Of a DNA stretch of 64,000 bases, positions 11,431-23,252 are shown one piece after another. The DNA is taken from positions 25,381,727 through 25,445,726 of the forward strand of contig CM043703.1 in assembly GCA_023935145.1 (NCBI GenBank), read 5' to 3'. Positions within the stretch are counted from its first letter, which is position 1. Each line of letters opens with the position of its first letter. This DNA comes from Bretschneidera sinensis (lineage: Eukaryota; Streptophyta; Magnoliopsida; Brassicales; Akaniaceae). The notes beneath the pieces are model-generated. The model made no database searches. It was not told the origin of the DNA and saw nothing but the letters and a program-made list of their open reading frames with translations. The position numbers were made by a program, and so were the translations under genes.

Positions 11431-12540
11431 TCATGGCATTTTTTATGCATATATATGTTAATTCATGTCTTGTGAAACTCTATTACAGTGCCTTATTTCG
11501 ACCCTTCTTTTAGGGCGTATCAGAGTATCAGAGAAAGCATCAAAAATTAAATCAACTTTGATCGCTAATGCTGACCTAACGCAAACATTGTCGATCGGTC
11601 TGTTATTACATCAAACTTTGTCTAAATCGGAGGTAGTTATCAAGTGCACTCACAATAATGTATACCAAGTGCTTACTTGTACAGGATTAGGAGAGCATAC
11701 ATGTGGATTGTCCATGTTTATGTCTTTACTTTTAATTGGAAAACATTTAGGGAAGGGCTATCGCCAAAAGCGACACATACAAATCAAACATCAAAAATCG
11801 CTTTTTTTAAAATTTTATTTCATTTTTGTATTGATTTTGTGAGTTAGAATTTCTGTTAACTTTAACTGATAGCTGCTGGATCAAGAGAATGAAATTAATA
11901 ATTTAACTTGCTTATTGGAGAGTATTAAAATATTTTTTGATCCAATGGTTATTAGCTAGAGCTAACATAAACTCTAACCGATAAAGTCAATACAATTTTT
12001 TTTTAAAGCGATAGATAACCATAATTATATGATGATTCAATCACAAATTTAAATGCATAATACCATCATGAGAAATAACTAACTCATAAATTAAAAAAGA
12101 ATAAATTACAAATCCCTACTTGAGGTTTTGGGATAATTAATATTACCTCCTTGGAGTTTCAGTAATGATAAAAGCTTACTTTTAAGGTATGCAGGTTATA
12201 ACAACCTACTTCTGTTGATAATTTCATTAATCAATGTTAAAATTGGTTTTTCAAACGTAATCAACGTTAGCAAAAAATTATGAAACCCATGAATACCCCC
12301 TTAAATGAGATGGCCTAACAAAAATTTCTTTCAAATATGATAATCTTGATGGGTTTAATTGAATTGAAAATAATTTTTCCCCAAAAACAAAAGAGAAAGA
12401 AATCGATAGGTAGAGGTGGAAGCATAAGTTTTGAGACACGTTAAAAAAATGACCCATATCCGGTTCGACCTGCGAAATTCTTGATCGGGCCGGACCTGTC
12501 GACGGGTTAACAGATCTTCCCGTTTAATTCATTCATTCAT
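11431..12540. other. AT-rich intergenic DNA, no gene seen
   Basis: An open frame of 125 codons at 11465-11842 has no recognisable motif and no codon-use signal, so I do not call it. Around 12100-12260 there is a stretch of the type TACCTCCTTGGAGTTTCAGTAAT that resembles the arms of foldback elements, but I could not find its partner arm nearby. Confidence 0.5.
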
Positions 12541-12546
12541 GGAGTA

Positions 12547-12935
12547 AACATTTCCTGGGGGCCTAAGATACAACACCTTGTTTATGAGGGAAGTGATGTT
12601 TTGCTGCAGCTGTGGTTTTGCGGAGGGGATTTCCTATACTAATTTGCGGCAATTTGTTTATGAGGTATTTACTTCCATCTCTAGTACATCCAGGCCTAAC
12701 GACTACTCCTAGGACAAGGTCACAATTTTTGGAGATGGCAATACTAAAGGTTTGCTGATATAGATCTTATTCAGTTCCATATGATTTTATTTGGGCACAA
12801 TGTAAGTTGTGGTTTTGCTGCAGCTGGCATGTCTTCGTGAAGGACAGTGATGTTGCTGCCTCTATCATCAGTGCTGTGGATGATCTTCAAACGTTGAACA
12901 AGGAGTTGAATCTTAGGCCCCCAGGAAATGTAGTG
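12547..12935. repeat. Inverted duplication of a gene fragment
   Basis: Positions 12547-12583 (ACATTTCCTGGGGGCCTAAG and following) are the reverse complement of about 12896-12932, nearly exact over ~35 bp and perfect over 20. In addition TTTTGCTGCAGCTG occurs in direct orientation at about 12600 and again near 12813. The right arm lies in the 75-codon frame at 12807-13034. The RNA could fold into a stem with a ~310-base loop. Confidence 0.8.
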
Positions 12936-13034
12936 ATACCAAATGGAGTATCATATCTTAGAGACCTGCGAATCCACCCGATTTTTGATGAGTCAGGTAT
13001 GGGGAAGCATATATTTTTTACTTGTACTCGTTAG
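12807..13034 (+). pseudogene. Unidentified gene fragment
   Basis: The frame of 75 codons includes SWHVFVKDSDVAASIISAVD, then LNKELNLRPPGNVVIPNG, then LRDLRIHPIFDESG. The composition looks protein-like, unlike the AT-rich frames around it, but I do not recognise the family. A shorter piece of the same coding sequence lies inverted at 12547-12583. There is no start context, terminator or flanking exon that I can support, so I read it as a captured exon or the remnant of a lost gene. Confidence 0.4.
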
Positions 13035-15180
13035 TCCGTCACCCTTAACACTTGACTTGATCCGTACTCGATCTGATCCATCTATTTTTCACCTCTATTA
13101 ATAGTATATAATCGATGGGTTATTGATGACGATGGTGATGGTTGTAGAGGTGGGAATCACCAAAAGCACAACAGAGGCACAAACGACGACTTGTGCGTCA
13201 AAGCCTTCCATGCTTCGACTACTTGAATGACACAATCACACCACCAAATGAATTATTTTAATACACGTGGGTCTGCCTATTTTTGGTTCGGTACGTGGAT
13301 AAGGAGGGAAAGGAAGGACCAGTTGTCTTTCAAGTTACATCAACGATATAACCCTACACTTTCTGCAGAGAAACACAGCCAATTCAAAACCCATAAATTA
13401 TGTCAGGAATCGACAAATTAATCACCACCACTAGCAAATAATGTGCCTGGCCGATGTTGACCCTATACCGATTCGAATTTATCGATACACGTAGATTTGG
13501 CAAATACTCTCCAATTATGCAAGTGCTCAGGCTACCTTACCAGTAGTTTTGGTTTAGAGCACTGTAAGAGCAACCTTTAACTTGTGATCGGTTTATAAAT
13601 TCGGTCAATCCGTTAGTAATTAAACGATAAATATAAAAATTAAATTAATAAATTATCACTTTAATTTTAAAAAAGTTATTATTTAATATTATAACAAGTG
13701 GGAAGGGATCAGCTTTTGAGTGGTTGGTCTACCAAGTCGCAAGAATTAACAGGATTTCTTTATATTTGTCATTTGGTTTATGGTTTACAAAATGTTGTTT
13801 GAATTAATTTTTGAGAAAACAACATACAAAATTAAAAATTGTTTATAATGTATCGTAAAACAATAGTAATAATAGGTTTTTTAATATAAATTTAGTTTTG
13901 TATAAATTAATTTTCAGATTTTGACTCTTTTCATAAATTGATTTTCAAAGTGTTAAGTACACTTCACTTTTTTTTTATAAGAAATAAAAATCATTTTACA
14001 GTAACGGTACCTAACCTATATGAAGCTTATTAACCCTTGTTTAGGCTTAATTTTTAGGGCAACTTCTGTTATAAAAAAAAAAAAAAAATTAGGGCGAACA
14101 TTCTTTTAAAAACTAATTTTAAGATGAATGAAAAACTATAGAGCAACTTGAAGTAGTATGAATTTGGTTAAAAAATGAGAACTTATGTTTTGTAGCTTAA
14201 ATCTGATCCAAAATCAGTTTTAACAAAATGTTTGATTACTTAATTGAATTTAAAGAGTTAAAAGATAAGAGATTGTAAATACTAAATTTATTGTGGTTCG
14301 ACAAATCAGATCCGCGGATCCTCCCATGCCAAACGTGATTAGAACTAGTTGGTTTTTTACCGGCTCACCAATAACAACCTTACAAAGCTGGTTTTAGTTT
14401 CCCGAGCTCACCACCTTAACTATTGTTTTGCGAGATGACACTTAACTCGATGTTTTACAGGCTCACATTAAACTCTCAACTAGTGTTCTATGTCTCACGC
14501 TTAAAACTCTCAATTAACTTTTTACAGGTATAGTGATTTACAATTCCTCTGAAAGGATTGATTTATAAATGTAAGTGCTATCATGTTAGATAGATTAAAA
14601 AAAAAAAAAAAAAAAAAACTTAGCAAGGCTTAAATACTATATACATTAATTAATGCAAGAGTTATGATGTTAAAAGTTGTTAAAAATGATCTAGCATTAA
14701 GTTATTTATGGCCCAGGGTAAACTAGTAGTTATGGGAAACAAACTAGTATATATGAGTATTAAATACTCATTATACACATATGAAACATTTAAAAAATTC
14801 GACATGAGAGCATATACGTTGACATACCCGACTATTTGTGTCAACGTAAATAAAGGTTTGGGCAAGAACTTAAATAATTAAGTTGACATAAATTTAAAGT
14901 TAGGTCGACGTGAATAAACCAGATGTATTCTTGAACTCTCTGTTTTATTAGGTCGACGCAATCTTCATTTAGGTAAACGCAACTTGAGGATTTCTCAACA
15001 TAAGTTATTGAAAATCATATCGATGTAAATATGCATTTATGTCGACACGTTTTATGAATTTTGTCTAAAATATTTCTAAGTTCAATTTTATGCATCTAAA
15101 TGATTAAGTAATTGAGTCAAACATAAATTAAATACTAATGTTATTATAATCTTACATTTCATTTTAGTTTTAATTTGAAT
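13035..15180. other. AT-rich intergenic DNA
   Basis: No gene is supported. The stretch 14290-14560 is richer in GC and has repeated AGCTCACC or GGCTCACC blocks, resembling a decayed LTR. The stretch 14815-15055 has a loose series of GTCGACG-like words about 50 bp apart. A homopolymer of about 22 A lies at 14597-14618. Confidence 0.5.
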
Positions 15181-15348
15181 AGGTTCTTACTTAGCACAGG
15201 TTCATAAAAGATACATGGCATAAGAGTTTATCTCACCATTAAATAGCATGAAAAGAGAAGAAAAAAATTATCTTTTTTTAAATCCAATAGTGAGATAAAC
15301 TATTGTGCATTTATCTTTCATGGACTCGGACTAGATAAGAATTTTTTC
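15181..15348. mobile_element. MITE with long terminal inverted repeats
   Basis: The left arm (GGTTCATAAAAGATA...GTTTATCTCACCATT) and the right arm (AATAGTGAGATAAAC...TATCTTTCATGGACT) are imperfect inverted repeats of about 65 bp. The element is flanked by TTAATTTGAAT on the left (15170-15180) and TTAATTTGTAT on the right (15349-15359), a plausible target duplication of 8-11 bp. That length fits the hAT or Mutator type. It has no coding capacity. Confidence 0.7.
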
Positions 15349-16223
15349 TTAATTTGTATTATACATCGTATTCAGTTGCATTGACTCAACCTAGCACTTT
15401 TTGGTAATCTCCAATATATGCCTTTAGCTTGAAAATGTAATGAAGAGTAAAAAATATTGAGCAATGGTGTGACCATTAATCTAGACAAAAAATGAAAACA
15501 ATACTTTTAATCTTGTTTTGATAATCATGTTTAAATAACTAGATTTAATTAAATAATAACATATTTCTCAATTAATTATTTTTTTCTCTGATTAATCATC
15601 AAGTGATATCACATGTGATATTCGCACGAGTTATAAGTATGTTTAATTTTGACTTAAATTGTATTTTTAAGTCAAAAAGATTTCCTGAACATCATCTAAA
15701 AGTATGAAATTGAAATTGATCAATTAAAACTGAAGTGATGTAAATTGAGACTAACCTGTAAGACAAAATCCCTAAAATTTGATATCCATTGAAAACAATA
15801 ATGAATAAAGCAGAAAATTCCAAAAACTAAATGATTATGCTTAAAATTATTTGACCAAGAGTGAAGAGCTTTCCAAGTAACTACTTTTAAACCACGTATT
15901 GAGTAATGATTATTTTTTTATGATTTATATTTATATATATTAAAATATATAATTTAATACGTTCTTATAAATGGCTACTTTTACTCACATGTAACTGCGA
16001 CATATATCTAGGCTTATATGTTATCATTATAGCAAAAAGTTAAAGAAAATGAAAAGAAAAGAAAAGATTAGAACCTTGGTTCTCACTAGCAATCTATATT
16101 AGATAAGCCTAAATCTTGTTGGTTAGTCAAATCCAGATCACCTGATTACAGACAAAAAATTAAAATTGATATGACCCTGTAAGGCTGTCCTCTTGGAAAC
16201 TCGGTGCACAAATAAATAATCCA

Positions 16224-16273
<50 letters not shown>

Positions 16274-16860
16274 AAATCTAAGGATAGTAATTATCGATAG
16301 CACCTTTGAAAAATTTCAATTTTTTTAAATATAGTTAATAATTAAATTTTATCAAACATAAAAATAAACAGATTTTCTCACCCATTGTAATACTAAATGT
16401 ATTAAAAAAATTTAAAGAGAATTACTTTTCATTTTTTAATCTAAATATACAATGAGTCTTTAAAAAAAAAAAAAACTATAGTAATGTTACTTTTTTTTAA
16501 TTCTTATGTACTAATTTTTTTCTAATGGAAAAGAAAAAAAAAATGAAAAAGCTTAGGAACATTTGTTTTGTCATTTACTACCATATTGTTTGTTTTACAC
16601 TAAAATAAATTAGTGAAAAATGATGTGCATATCATGTTTGATTGAGTGTCAAATGTTTCATGTTTAAAATTATTTTACACCAAAATTAATTTTTATAGAA
16701 AATATGTTTGGTCAAACTTCTGTTTATAGAAAATATAAATTATTTTATAAACCTATCCATTTACAGATAAATGGAAAATAGTTATTCTTGATCCAATTCT
16801 CTTGGCCTAAATTGGATCCCCACTCTGCCAATGTGGCAAAAGAAAAAAAATCTCTCTCGC
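15346..16860. repeat. Local segment copy 2, left part
   Basis: The sequence from 15346 (TTGCATTGACTCAACCT, CCATTAATCTAGACAAAAAA, and others) runs parallel to 25267 onward with many substitutions and small indels. The parallel continues up to the TA microsatellite at 16228-16270, and again at 16380-16850 against 27130-27690. This marks the left part of the duplicated segment that carries the intact XTH gene. Confidence 0.8.
16228..16270. repeat. (TA)n microsatellite
   Basis: A pure AT dinucleotide run of about 43 bp. Similar runs occur at 7651-7674, 26296-26328, 32131-32180, 32253-32330 and 38305-38342. Confidence 0.95.
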
Positions 16861-16870
16861 CAATTTTCTT

Positions 16871-18520
16871 AGATATCAATTTTACTAGGTTTTCCCGTGC
16901 TCAAAATAACAGACTGTATTCTAGATATCAATTTTAGTAGGTTTTGTCGCTCAAAATGAATATAAATCCGACTTGTTTTGTTTGATTAAAATGAATTTTT
17001 CATTTAAATTTAATTTCATATGGGATGCTAAGATATCAATTTTACTAGGTTTTGTCATGCTTGAAATGACAGATTATATTCCAGATATCAATTTTATTGC
17101 GTTTTGTCGTGCTCGAAATGAATAGAAATCTGAATTGTTTTGTCTTATTAAAATGGAAAATTCATTTCAATTTAATTTCATATGGGATATTGAGATATCA
17201 ATTTTACTAGGTTTTGTTGTGTTTGAAATGACAAATTGTATTCTAGATATCAATTTTATTAGGTTTTATCATGCTCGAAATGACAGACAATATTTCAGAT
17301 ATCAAATTGATTTGGTTTTGTAGTGCTCAAAATGAATATAAATCTGACTTGTTGTTTTGTTAAAACAGAAAATTCATTTCAATTTAATTTCATATGGGAT
17401 GTTGACATATTAATTTTGCTAGATTTTGTTGTGCTCAAATGAATAGAAATCTAACTTTTTTTGTCGGATTAAAATGAGAAATTAATTTGAATTTAATTTC
17501 GTATGGGATTTTGAGATACCAATTTTACTACACCTTGTCGTTTACTGAATGCGTGTTGAGTGTCATTAAATAGGTAAGGCATGTACTGAAAATTTCATTG
17601 TGGTTGTAATAGACAGGTAATAAATATTAGTTGTACTTCCATTGAGGATTAGTGAAGCCAGGTAAAGAAAATCAACAAACCGTATGTAATTTTCATCTAA
17701 ATAGTCTTCAGTGCTTGACATTAGGTTTTATCGTGTTTGAAATTTTGAAGTTATTTCACTCAATCCAGCACATACATTAGCATCAAAGCTTTGTCATGTT
17801 TTCTCTTATTGATATGGGAAACTTATTTCATTTTAATTCCATATGGGATATCGAGATATCAATTTTATTACTTCTTTGTGAATAAATGTTGAAAGCCATT
17901 AAATAGAGCAAGATGTCTATAGAAATTTTATTATCGTTGTAAGTTAACTTACAAGTAATAAGTATTAGTTGTACTTTCAGTGTGAATTAGTGAAACCAAG
18001 TAAATAAGTTGTATCATATAGAATAAATCTTCCATTCTATCCGGTAAACGATTTTTTCCACAAAAGAGAAAAAGCAAACTATGTGTGATTCTCATCCAAA
18101 TTGTCTTATTTACTAAACATTAGGTTTTGTCGTGTTCCAAATAATTACTTCATTTTTCTTCACAGATTTAAAGTTATTTCATACCATCTAACACATAGAT
18201 TAGCATCAGAACTCTATTATGTTTTGTAATTTTATATGCAATGTTGAGATATCAATTTTATTATATATTGTGGTTATCTGATCGAGTATTGAAAATTATT
18301 AAATAGAGCAATGCATCTATATAAATTTTATTGTCATTGCAACTGACAGGTAATAAGTATTAGTTGTACTTCCAATGAAATTTAGTGAAGTCAAGTGAAT
18401 AATTTTTGTCATATAGAATAAATCTTTTATTCTATCTTATTAAAACGATAGTGCCCACAGAAAGCAGTAAACTATGTGTAATTCTCATCCAAATTGTCTT
18501 TTATGCTCATTATTAGGTTT
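16871..18520. repeat. Degenerate tandem repeats (about 160 bp and about 350 bp units)
   Basis: AGATATCAATTTTACTAGGT and close variants recur at about 16871, 17030 and 17190, each followed by the same succession: TTGTCGTGCTCGAAATGA, then a TTTCATTTCAATTTAATTTC block, then TATGGGAT. From about 17515 a longer unit appears at about 17515, 17860 and 18245, carrying TTAGTTGTACTTCCA and ATTAAATAG blocks. The array is absent from the parallel position in segment copy 3, so it expanded or was inserted only here. Confidence 0.8.
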
Positions 18521-20790
18521 TATACTGTAGATTCTTTAAATAAATTTATGGGATATTTTAACTTTGATCATCCAACTATCTTTTGATTTGATATTGTAAA
18601 AAATGAAAAATTAATTTAAAATTTTATTGAATTACTAATTATTTATATTTGTTAAAAATAAATTTAAATTTTTAAAGATATTTTAATCCTAAATAATTCG
18701 ACACAATGCTAATTTGTACTTAAAGTGTAACAAGTTATATAATACCTCTAAAAACTCATTATTAAACTAACCTTTTTTAACGTTTAAAAAAAAATCAAAA
18801 CAAAAAAGTCAAAGCAATACACAGGTCGGAATGAAGCCGAGTCGCAGGGGTGGTGGTGCGTGCGACTTGTTGGGCTCCTCTGAAGGTGACTTTCATCGAC
18901 AAATTTTTCAAATCAGCTAGACATGGTTTTTTGGATTCCGTGGTTGTGGTGGTTTCGTCAAATTATAATTGAAAAAGTGCAAATCTAAAGTCAAGCCTCT
19001 CGACTCGCATGGACAATGTCTTAAAGTGACCGATTGAACTCAAGACAATAAATCTAGTGATGAAGTGTAAATCTTGTAATAACTGATTCCAACGATATTG
19101 GTGTGCAATTTTACTGACAACAATAATATTTATAACTCCAAGTTGTATGATTTTTTATATAAAAAAATATTTAAAAAATACACATGAAGAGAAAAAATAG
19201 ATAAAAATAGTTATATAAGATATTTTTATGAGTGGTATTATACAGACAGCCGCTTAAGATATCCAATTCAAACACTTAAGAAATTTGAGAGATAAATATG
19301 TTTTCAAGCAATTATCACTCAAATTTTTGGATGTTTTTTAAAGTGTATGGGTGGGAATATTTTTAGAACTTCATTTAACAAACTAATCTGCATTGAGCTT
19401 GCCTGGCGAACACACAATCACCACTCCTTCCATTCCGATCGACAAGAGCATGCTAACTGGGGCCCAAGAATTTGCTGACTAAAGTGATAATTCTCCTGTT
19501 TGGAAAAGGAATAATTATGAGGTGGTAGAGAGTACTCTCTCTCATCCTGGTAAGTTCGATCTTGGAGCTCAGAACAACACGCGGAAATCATCCGTTGGTC
19601 GCACGGGGGATTCTTTGATTCAATTATAATGCGAAGAAGAAAAGTTATCCCTTATGTCTGTAAACTTTTAGTTTCTCGATCTTTCCCTATCAGTTACACG
19701 GCCGAGCCTTGGTCGATCGGTCCCACTCCCGTATTCCAAATTCTCTCCACATGACGTAAAATGGAGTAATGAGACACGGCCAATCAACCGTTCGATATCA
19801 GTCGCCGTCTCTCGGCTGTCCACAGTTGTACTAAAAATCATTGATTGGAAATGTTATACTGAGGATAAACTTTATATGAATATTTGATATGAATCGATAT
19901 TTATATTTGATTTATTTATAAAAATACTTATATAATGTTAATAAAAAAATTTCTCTACTTTTAATTTTTTTTCAAAAAAAAATATTATAAATTACATACT
20001 TTGATGTATTTTAGTGTTTTCATGCATATTTAAATTGCATAGTGAATTGAGATAATTGAAAAAAATCATAAATAGAAAAGACAGATGGAATTTGACAGTA
20101 TTAATAATTGTAACATGTGAAGTGTTGTGAACACATACTCCGTTAATAAAGAAAGATGAAATGAACAAAAAGTTAATAAAGGTAATAACAACACAATGAT
20201 TGATTGGAAGAGAACATATAACAAGAGATGAAGGAAAAATGAAAAAAAATATTGGGAATTTAATTAAGTGATATTAAATATCCGATTAAAATAGAAAGGT
20301 TTTGATCAAATGAAGATGAACTCGACGCAACAATAGTTTGATTGATATTAAAATTTTCTTAACTCATAATTTATTTGTATGAGTCCTAAAGTTACTTAAT
20401 TTGAATAATAATTTATTTAGTGAACAAAAAAATTTGGAGAGCAAGCAATTTTATGGACAAGTTATTGAACGCTATAAATATGAACATTAAGAAAGGTAAT
20501 CTTTCATCTTATTTCTAAAGCAATAATAATTAATCAAATATAAAGTTTAATAAGCCAAATATCAATATTACTTTTAAAAAAGGTTTTAGAAGGATTCAAT
20601 TGTGTGAATAACAATGCTGTAGACTAAAAACGAAGAGGCTTGCAAAATTAAAGTTAGAACAGTTGAGTAGGCCCTAATGACGGCTTGTGATTAGCTGGAT
20701 GGAATACTAATTAAGCTGTGTGATGGTGCTTTGTATCTGAATGCTGTAGTAGTCCACATCAAAGTCTTGCATCACCCAAAGTTATGCGCC
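18521..20790. repeat. Local segment copy 2, right part and XTH upstream region
   Basis: From about 18530 to 19720 this parallels 28040-29220, for example the GGAATGAAGCC blocks at 18830 and 28328 and CACTCCTTCCATTCCGATCG at 19420 and 28939. The parallel stops at about 19720. From there to 20790 the sequence is unique to this copy and includes the XTH promoter. No other gene is seen. Confidence 0.75.
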
Positions 20791-20798
20791 TATATAAA
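20791..20798 (+). promoter_or_regulatory. TATA box of XTH
   Basis: TATATAAA lies 66 bp upstream of the ATG at 20864 and is followed by an A/C-rich leader (CATACAACTATGG around the start). This is a usual distance for a plant promoter with a short 5' UTR. Confidence 0.75.
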
Positions 20799-20863
20799 TA
20801 GAAGATCACATAACATCTCAAAATCACACTCAAAATAATCCTCTTTATAACACACATACAACT

Positions 20864-22278
20864 ATGGGCAAGTATTATTATCCCTCATTGAGAAACACTT
20901 GTGTTTTGCTTTGCTTTTGCGCACTTGCATTATCCCTTTCAGTCTGGGGCCGACCGGCAACTTTTCTTGAAGATTTTAGAATCACATGGGCTGATTCCCA
21001 TATCAGGCAAATCGATGGAGGGAGGGCCATCCAACTTGTTCTTGACCAAAATTCAGGTTAATTTTTCACTTTTCCTCCTTAAATGTTTGTAGCAAATTAA
21101 TTTTATATTATATGGATCATATCATATGATTATCAAATGATATAAAAGGTTTGTTTTGCTTTATATATATATTTTTTCAGGATGTGGGTTTGCTTCCAAA
21201 AGGCAATACTTGTTTGGGCGTGTCAGCATGAAGATCAAGCTCGTCCCCGGGGACTCTGCCGGAACTGTCACTGCCTTTTATGTATGTATATATATCTCTG
21301 TTTCTCTTTCAAATGTTGTAATTCATTTTTGGGTTTATCAATTAATTGGGTTTTCTTTAAAATAGTATATGATGTTAGTTAATTATTAATTATTATATAG
21401 ATGAATTCGGACACGGATACTGTAAGGGACGAACTGGATTTTGAATTCTTGGGGAACCGTAGTGGGCAGCCGTACACTGTGCAAACCAACATCTATGCTC
21501 ATGGGAAGGGTGATAGGGAGCAAAGAGTGAACCTCTGGTTTGATCCTGCTGCTGATTTCCACACTTATTCAATACTTTGGAACCATCACCATATTGTGTA
21601 AGTTAATTATTCTGTTGGGTAAAGATTTAAAACTCTTGATTAGGTCATCTGAATCAATAGTCCATTAAAATCATCATTCTCACGTTGCAGTGTCAAGTAA
21701 TTATATTTTAAACATAAAACAGTAATTTATCAGTCTAACTTTTATTTATATCATCAAATTACTAACCGATTGGCAACATGCTACAAATATTTGGCCACTG
21801 CACTATTCCGCTAGCATTGCTTGATCTATTCTTAACACGGTTTATTTATGTTAAAGAATAGTTGAGTGACCACCTGGTTTATTGCAGGTTCTACGTAGAT
21901 GAAGTGCCTATCAGGGTTTACAAGAACAATGAAGCGAAAAATATCCCATTCCCAAAATTCCAATCAATGGGAGTTTACTCCACATTATGGGAAGCCGATG
22001 ACTGGGCAACGAGAGGGGGGCTAGAGAAAATCAATTGGAGTAAAGCACCCTTCTATGCTTATTACAAAGACTTTGACATTGAAGGTTGTCCCGTTCCAGG
22101 ACCAGCTAACTGTGCCTCAAATCCTAGCAATTGGTGGGAAGGAACTAATTATCAGTACCTAAATGCTATTGAAGCTAGAAGATACAGGTGGGTTCGTATC
22201 AACCACATGATCTATGATTACTGTACCGACAAATCCCGGTACCCGGTAACTCCACCGGAGTGCATGGCCGGCATCTAA
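20864..22278 (+). CDS. XTH6: Xyloglucan endotransglucosylase/hydrolase (XTH6-like)
   Basis: Four exons join in frame with GT-AG introns: 20864-21056, 21181-21281, 21401-21597 and 21888-22278, giving 293 residues, the usual XTH length. The enzyme cuts and religates xyloglucan in the cell wall. A hydrophobic signal peptide covers about residues 1-29. The GH16 catalytic motif [10 protein letters not shown] puts the nucleophile at Glu109, Asp111 between, and the acid/base at Glu113, followed by the N-glycosylation site Asn117-Arg-Ser. The C-terminal XET_C domain keeps Cys231, Cys239, Cys276 and Cys289. The end ([17 protein letters not shown]) resembles XTH6 and XTH7 most. The position near FANCL, as in Arabidopsis, supports XTH6. 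The motif has Arg-Asp-Glu where many members have His-Asp-Glu. No lesion is seen, so I take it as the functional copy. Confidence 0.93.
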
Positions 22279-22620
22279 TTAATTAAAGACCTTCATACCA
22301 AAAAAATCGGTATTTAAATATATATACATTCATATACTGTATCATATACTTGAGTACGTACATGCCCTTGTACACTACTTCAATTTGTATGATAAAAAAA
22401 CCCATGCAAAACTAAGGGGTATAATGGAGAAATAAGTTGTGAAAATATACGTGGATGAAATGTACTGTAAGTTTTATTTGGGGGTTGCAAAAGTCAATTC
22501 CTCCGGCTTTGTAATCATATGTTTGTCTGTATCTGGTGCATACTATTTTGTGGGAATAAAAGCTTTTTTGCTTTCAATATATATTGATGGAGTTGTAAAT
22601 GTTATAACTTGACATATCAG
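22279..22620 (+). other. XTH 3' UTR and poly(A) signal region
   Basis: A T/A-rich 3' region follows the TAA at 22276-22278. AATAAA at 22555-22560 is the best poly(A) signal. The first ~120 bp are also preserved after the XTH pseudogene at 38188-38300. Confidence 0.5.
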
Positions 22621-23252
22621 GTTTTCAAGCGTCAAGGATGATGTATCTTGATACAGGAGAATTTTCCCAAACCAATAATGACAATACGTAGCACCCTCCA
22701 ATGAAATAACCAGTCACATGATTACACTTGGTAAAGAAAAATAAAAGTAATTTCATATCGAAACTTTAGTTCTATTAATACATTTCAATATATGAAAATC
22801 TTAATCTTTTTATAATAGTCCAATTTATGAAAATTAGTCCAAATCTTACTGTTACACTTAACATTAATTCATTTTTTAATTGAACTCTACTTAAAGATTC
22901 TATATAAAAATGACTCTCATTCTCATAGGTACACACAATCCTTTAACTTTCTTGCTCTCTATATTCTCTAGCCCTCGTATCATTAATTTAGACATCGAAG
23001 AATCCCCTAGAAGTACAATACTTCTAGTCCTCTGATAATTCCTTAGGATTTTTTCTATCTTTGTGTGTGCGGGTACTCTATTATGTACGTTCATTCGCTT
23101 GGCAGAATTTTGGCATCAACAAATTTAATTTCTACCACTTTCAATTGTTGAAAACAAAGCAAAAAGGTTATATGATGATTTCAAATACTTGACATGAAAC
23201 TATTCAATACATAAGTGTTTGCTATCATCAAACTTATAGGGTTAATTGATCC
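22621..23252. other. AT-rich intergenic DNA, no gene seen
   Basis: No coding frame with support, no clear repeat. It separates the XTH 3' region from the probable solo LTR. Confidence 0.5.

Noticed and set aside
11465..11842. Plus-strand frame of 125 codons
   Set aside because: No motif, no flanking exon or promoter signal, biased toward Leu, Ile and Lys as expected of AT-rich DNA.
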